The translations under genes and the position numbers were made by a program. Below, piece after piece: positions 4,843 to 7,199 of a DNA stretch of 7,199 bases. Positions within the stretch are counted from its first letter, which is position 1, and each line of letters begins with the position of its first letter. This DNA is from an uncultured Prevotellaceae bacterium. GTDB taxonomy: Bacteria; Bacteroidota; Bacteroidia; Bacteroidales; Bacteroidaceae. The DNA is taken from contig CAMJRQ010000061.1 in assembly GCA_946408305.1 (NCBI GenBank), positions 1 to 7,199 of the forward strand, written 5' to 3'. A model generated the notes under the pieces. That model saw only the letters and a program-made list of their open reading frames with translations. It made no database searches and was not told where the DNA came from.

Positions 4843-7199
4843 TCAGTAGCCGAAGATTTCCTCGAGTGTGACGCGCCGGATGGGTGCAATCTGGAGGAGC
4901 GAGGGGAGGTCGAGCTCCTTCTCGTCGCCCAGGATGACGTAGCGCCCCTGCTTGCCGGCCATCTGCTGCTGCTCGAAGGCGACGATGTCCTGGAGCGTCA
5001 CTTGGGGCAGTTGCTCGAAGATGCGCTGCGAGGGGTCGAAGTCGTAGCCCATGCGCTCGGCCGAGATGTAGGCGTTGATGACGCCCATCTTCGTGGTGCG
5101 CTGGCTGGCCATCTGCTTGGTCACGGCGTCCTTGGCGATGCCGAAGGCCTTCTCGCTCTGCGGGATGGAGTCGAGAATCTGGCGGAACTGGCCGATGCAG
5201 TCCATCATCTTGTCGTTCTGCGTGATGATGTGGGTGAAGAAGTATTCGGGGTCGTCCTTCTTGGAGGGTGTCACGTAGTAGGAGCTGGCGTTGTAGGCCA
5301 GTCCGCGTGCCTCGCGCAGTTCCTGGAAGACGATGCCGTTCATGCCTCCGCCGAAGTATTCGTTGAAGAGGGCGATGGTGGCTGCCTCGTCGAGCGAGGT
5401 GGGGCGCTGCTCGTTGTAGAACATGCGCATGTAGATGTTCTTGGCCTGATAGGGTGCGATGAGAATCTCGCTCTCGGGCGTGGGCTGGAGCACGTAGGGA
5501 TGGCGTTCGGGGTCGGGGAGGAACTCGTCGGGCAGGGCGTGCTGCCCGGTGATGGCCTCGGCGAGCTCATCCTCGGAGAGCGGGCCGTAGTAGAGCACGC
5601 GGTGCTGGTGCTTCGGGAGGTCGCGCAGCAGGGAGAGCAGCTCCTGCGGGTCGGCCTCGCGCAGCTGCTGCTCGGTCATGTTGTCGCGCATGTAGTTGTG
5701 GGGGCCGTAGAGGGCATACTGGCAGAGCCGGTTGAAACACGTGCGCTGGTCTTGCTTGTTGTCCTGGCGGTTCTTGAGCACGAGGCCGACGTACTGGGCA
5801 TAGGCCGCGGGGTCGGCCTGGGCGTCGGCGAGGAGCTTCTCGAGCAGCGTGAGGGCCTGGGGCATGTTCTCGCCCAGTCCGGTGAGCCCGATGCTGATGT
5901 TGTCGGAGCCCACGCTCACGTAGTAGGAGCAGGCCAGCTTGTAGAACTCCTGCTTGATTTGTGCGGCCGTCATCTCGGAGGTGCCCAGATAGTCGATGTA
6001 GTCCGAAGCCACATCGTAGCGGTTGTCGGCGTCGTTGCCGAACTCGTAGCGGAAGACGAGCGTGAAGAGCTCGTTCTCCTGGTTCTGCTTATAGACGACG
6101 GGCAGCTTGTCGGCAATCTGGAAGCGCGAGAGGTCTTTCTGGAAGTCGACGAACTGGGGCTGGATGGGGTCGACGGGTGTCTCCTGGATTTCCTTGACGA
6201 AGGGGCTCACCTGGTCGCGGTTGGTGGGGATGGGGGTGATGGCAGGTTTCTCGATTTTCTTCTGCGTCTCGTCGGTTCCCTGGCGCTTGTAGACGGTCAC
6301 GTAGCCGTCGGTGAAGAAGCGGTTGGCAAAGTCGACAATCTGGTCCTTGGTGATGGTGGAGAGGCGGTCGAGGATGCCCACCTCCTGCTGCCACTCGATG
6401 CCGTTGATGAAGGCATCGAGCATGCGGCCGACGCGAGCCTGGTTGTTGTCCAGTCCGCGGAGCTCGGAGAGCTTATAGTTGTTGAGCGTGGAGAGGAGCA
6501 GGTCGTCGGAGAAGTCGCCCCGCTTGAGCTTCTCTATTTCGCCGAGCATGAGGTCTTTCACCTCGTCGAGCGTCTGTCCCTCCTTGGGATAGCCTGCCAG
6601 CAGGAAGAATCCGTAGTCCTGCATGCCCTCCACCTCGCTGCCGGCCTGCATCACCTGCATCTGCTGGTTCAGGTCGAGGTCGAAGAGTCCGGCCTTGCCG
6701 TTGGTCAGCACGGCGTCGATGAGGGTGAGCGTGTCGAGCTGGAGCGACGAGGCTTTCTCCGTGCGCCATCCCACCCAGATGTTCTCGGCCTCGAGGCCCA
6801 CGACGGTGGTGTCCTGGGGCGTCGAGATGGGCTCCAGTGCGGCAAACTCGGGCTGCGAGACGTCGTCGCCGGGCTGCCACTCTCCGAAGTACTTCTTGAT
6901 GGTCTCAATCGTCTGGTCGGGGTCGAAGTCGCCGGCCATGCAGATGGCCACGTTGTTGGGCACGTACCATTTCTGGAAGTAGTTCTTGATGTTCGTGATG
7001 GAGGGGTTCTTCAGGTGATCCTGAGTGCCGATGGTGGTCTGCGTGCCGTAGGGGTGGTTGGGATAGAGCTTGGCCAGCAGGGCCTGGAACTCCTTGCGCG
7101 AGTCGCTGGTCAGTCCGATGTTGTACTCCTCATAGACGGCCTCCAGCTCGGTGTGGAAACCGCGGATGACCATGTTCTGGAAACGGTCGGCCTGGATGC
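4843..7199 (-). CDS. M16 family zinc metallopeptidase (pitrilysin/insulinase-like), 5'-partial
   Basis: A large M16 peptidase on the minus strand; 784 residues are visible and the frame stays open to the window edge, so the start and the HxxEH zinc motif lie outside. The ATG at 7173 is internal: the preceding codons read IQADRFQN and continue the family sequence. Residues 17-26, ELEAVYEEYN, fit the ExxxVxxE block downstream of HxxEH, with Glu24 the likely third zinc ligand by comparison with insulysin. Next comes an M16_C-type domain (NYFQKWYVPNNVAICMAGDF), then a second, probably non-catalytic M16-type half from about residue 355, ending with the conserved-type segment LREARGLAYNASSYY. This two-half architecture is usual for Bacteroidetes M16 proteins of about 900 residues or more. 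Such enzymes degrade peptides inside a clamshell chamber; an N-terminal signal cannot be checked here. A hairpin terminator follows the stop. The family is secure; the substrate is unknown. Confidence 0.93.
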   Translation of the reverse strand, partial: IQADRFQNMVIRGFHTELEAVYEEYNIGLTSDSRKEFQALLAKLYPNHPYGTQTTIGTQDHLKNPSITNIKNYFQKWYVPNNVAICMAGDFDPDQTIETIKKYFGEWQPGDDVSQPEFAALEPISTPQDTTVVGLEAENIWVGWRTEKASSLQLDTLTLIDAVLTNGKAGLFDLDLNQQMQVMQAGSEVEGMQDYGFFLLAGYPKEGQTLDEVKDLMLGEIEKLKRGDFSDDLLLSTLNNYKLSELRGLDNNQARVGRMLDAFINGIEWQQEVGILDRLSTITKDQIVDFANRFFTDGYVTVYKRQGTDETQKKIEKPAITPIPTNRDQVSPFVKEIQETPVDPIQPQFVDFQKDLSRFQIADKLPVVYKQNQENELFTLVFRYEFGNDADNRYDVASDYIDYLGTSEMTAAQIKQEFYKLACSYYVSVGSDNISIGLTGLGENMPQALTLLEKLLADAQADPAAYAQYVGLVLKNRQDNKQDQRTCFNRLCQYALYGPHNYMRDNMTEQQLREADPQELLSLLRDLPKHQHRVLYYGPLSEDELAEAITGQHALPDEFLPDPERHPYVLQPTPESEILIAPYQAKNIYMRMFYNEQRPTSLDEAATIALFNEYFGGGMNGIVFQELREARGLAYNASSYYVTPSKKDDPEYFFTHIITQNDKMMDCIGQFRQILDSIPQSEKAFGIAKDAVTKQMASQRTTKMGVINAYISAERMGYDFDPSQRIFEQLPQVTLQDIVAFEQQQMAGKQGRYVILGDEKELDLPSLLQIAPIRRVTLEEIFGY

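Noticed and set aside
7171..7173. ATG as the true start of the M16 gene
   Set aside because: Upstream codons to the window edge continue in frame with family-like sequence, and a protein starting here would lack the zinc-binding motif.

Overview
The window looks like chromosomal DNA from a GC-rich member of the Bacteroidales (Bacteroidetes), possibly Prevotellaceae. The evidence is the Bacteroidetes-type topoisomerase IV subunit A, a DUF3316-type protein, an S41 lipoprotein and an M16 peptidase. A -7 box of the form TAnnTTTG precedes the tRNA gene, as expected for the Bacteroidetes primary sigma factor. Codon third positions are strongly G/C, while the non-coding gap is visibly richer in A/T. 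The genus cannot be fixed from this stretch.

Layout, + strand, 1-4216: a three-gene cluster with almost no spacing. It holds the 3' part of parC (5' end outside the window), a DUF3316-type exported protein starting 1 nt after the parC stop, and an S41-family lipoprotein peptidase whose ATG overlaps the previous stop (ATGA). A 20-bp hairpin follows the last stop. The genes appear to be translationally coupled, linking a DNA-topology enzyme to two envelope proteins. The first ~60 codons of the S41 gene contain a GC-rich hairpin-bearing element that sits in frame between the ATG and the lipoprotein signal sequence, so the true start is uncertain.

Middle, 4217-4658: no convincing protein gene. 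It holds an AT-richer stretch, two 22-bp tandem repeat units overlapping a 12-bp inverted repeat, the rho-independent terminator of the tRNA unit (minus strand), and a second GC-rich palindromic segment lying in the tRNA 3' trailer.

Minus strand, 4659-7199: tRNA-Leu(UAG) with its own promoter, then (upstream on that strand) a terminator and the large 3' part of an M16 zinc metallopeptidase, whose 5' end with the HxxEH motif lies beyond the window. The M16 terminator stem overlaps the -33 box of the tRNA promoter. The two transcription units converge on the 4217-4550 gap.

Most of the window is ordinary core genome. The observations most worth following are the clamp-binding-like QLHLF tail of ParC, the repeat element fused to the 5' end of the S41 gene, the overlapping terminator and promoter, and the repeat-bearing intergenic region. 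I do not see a clearly new multi-gene system.
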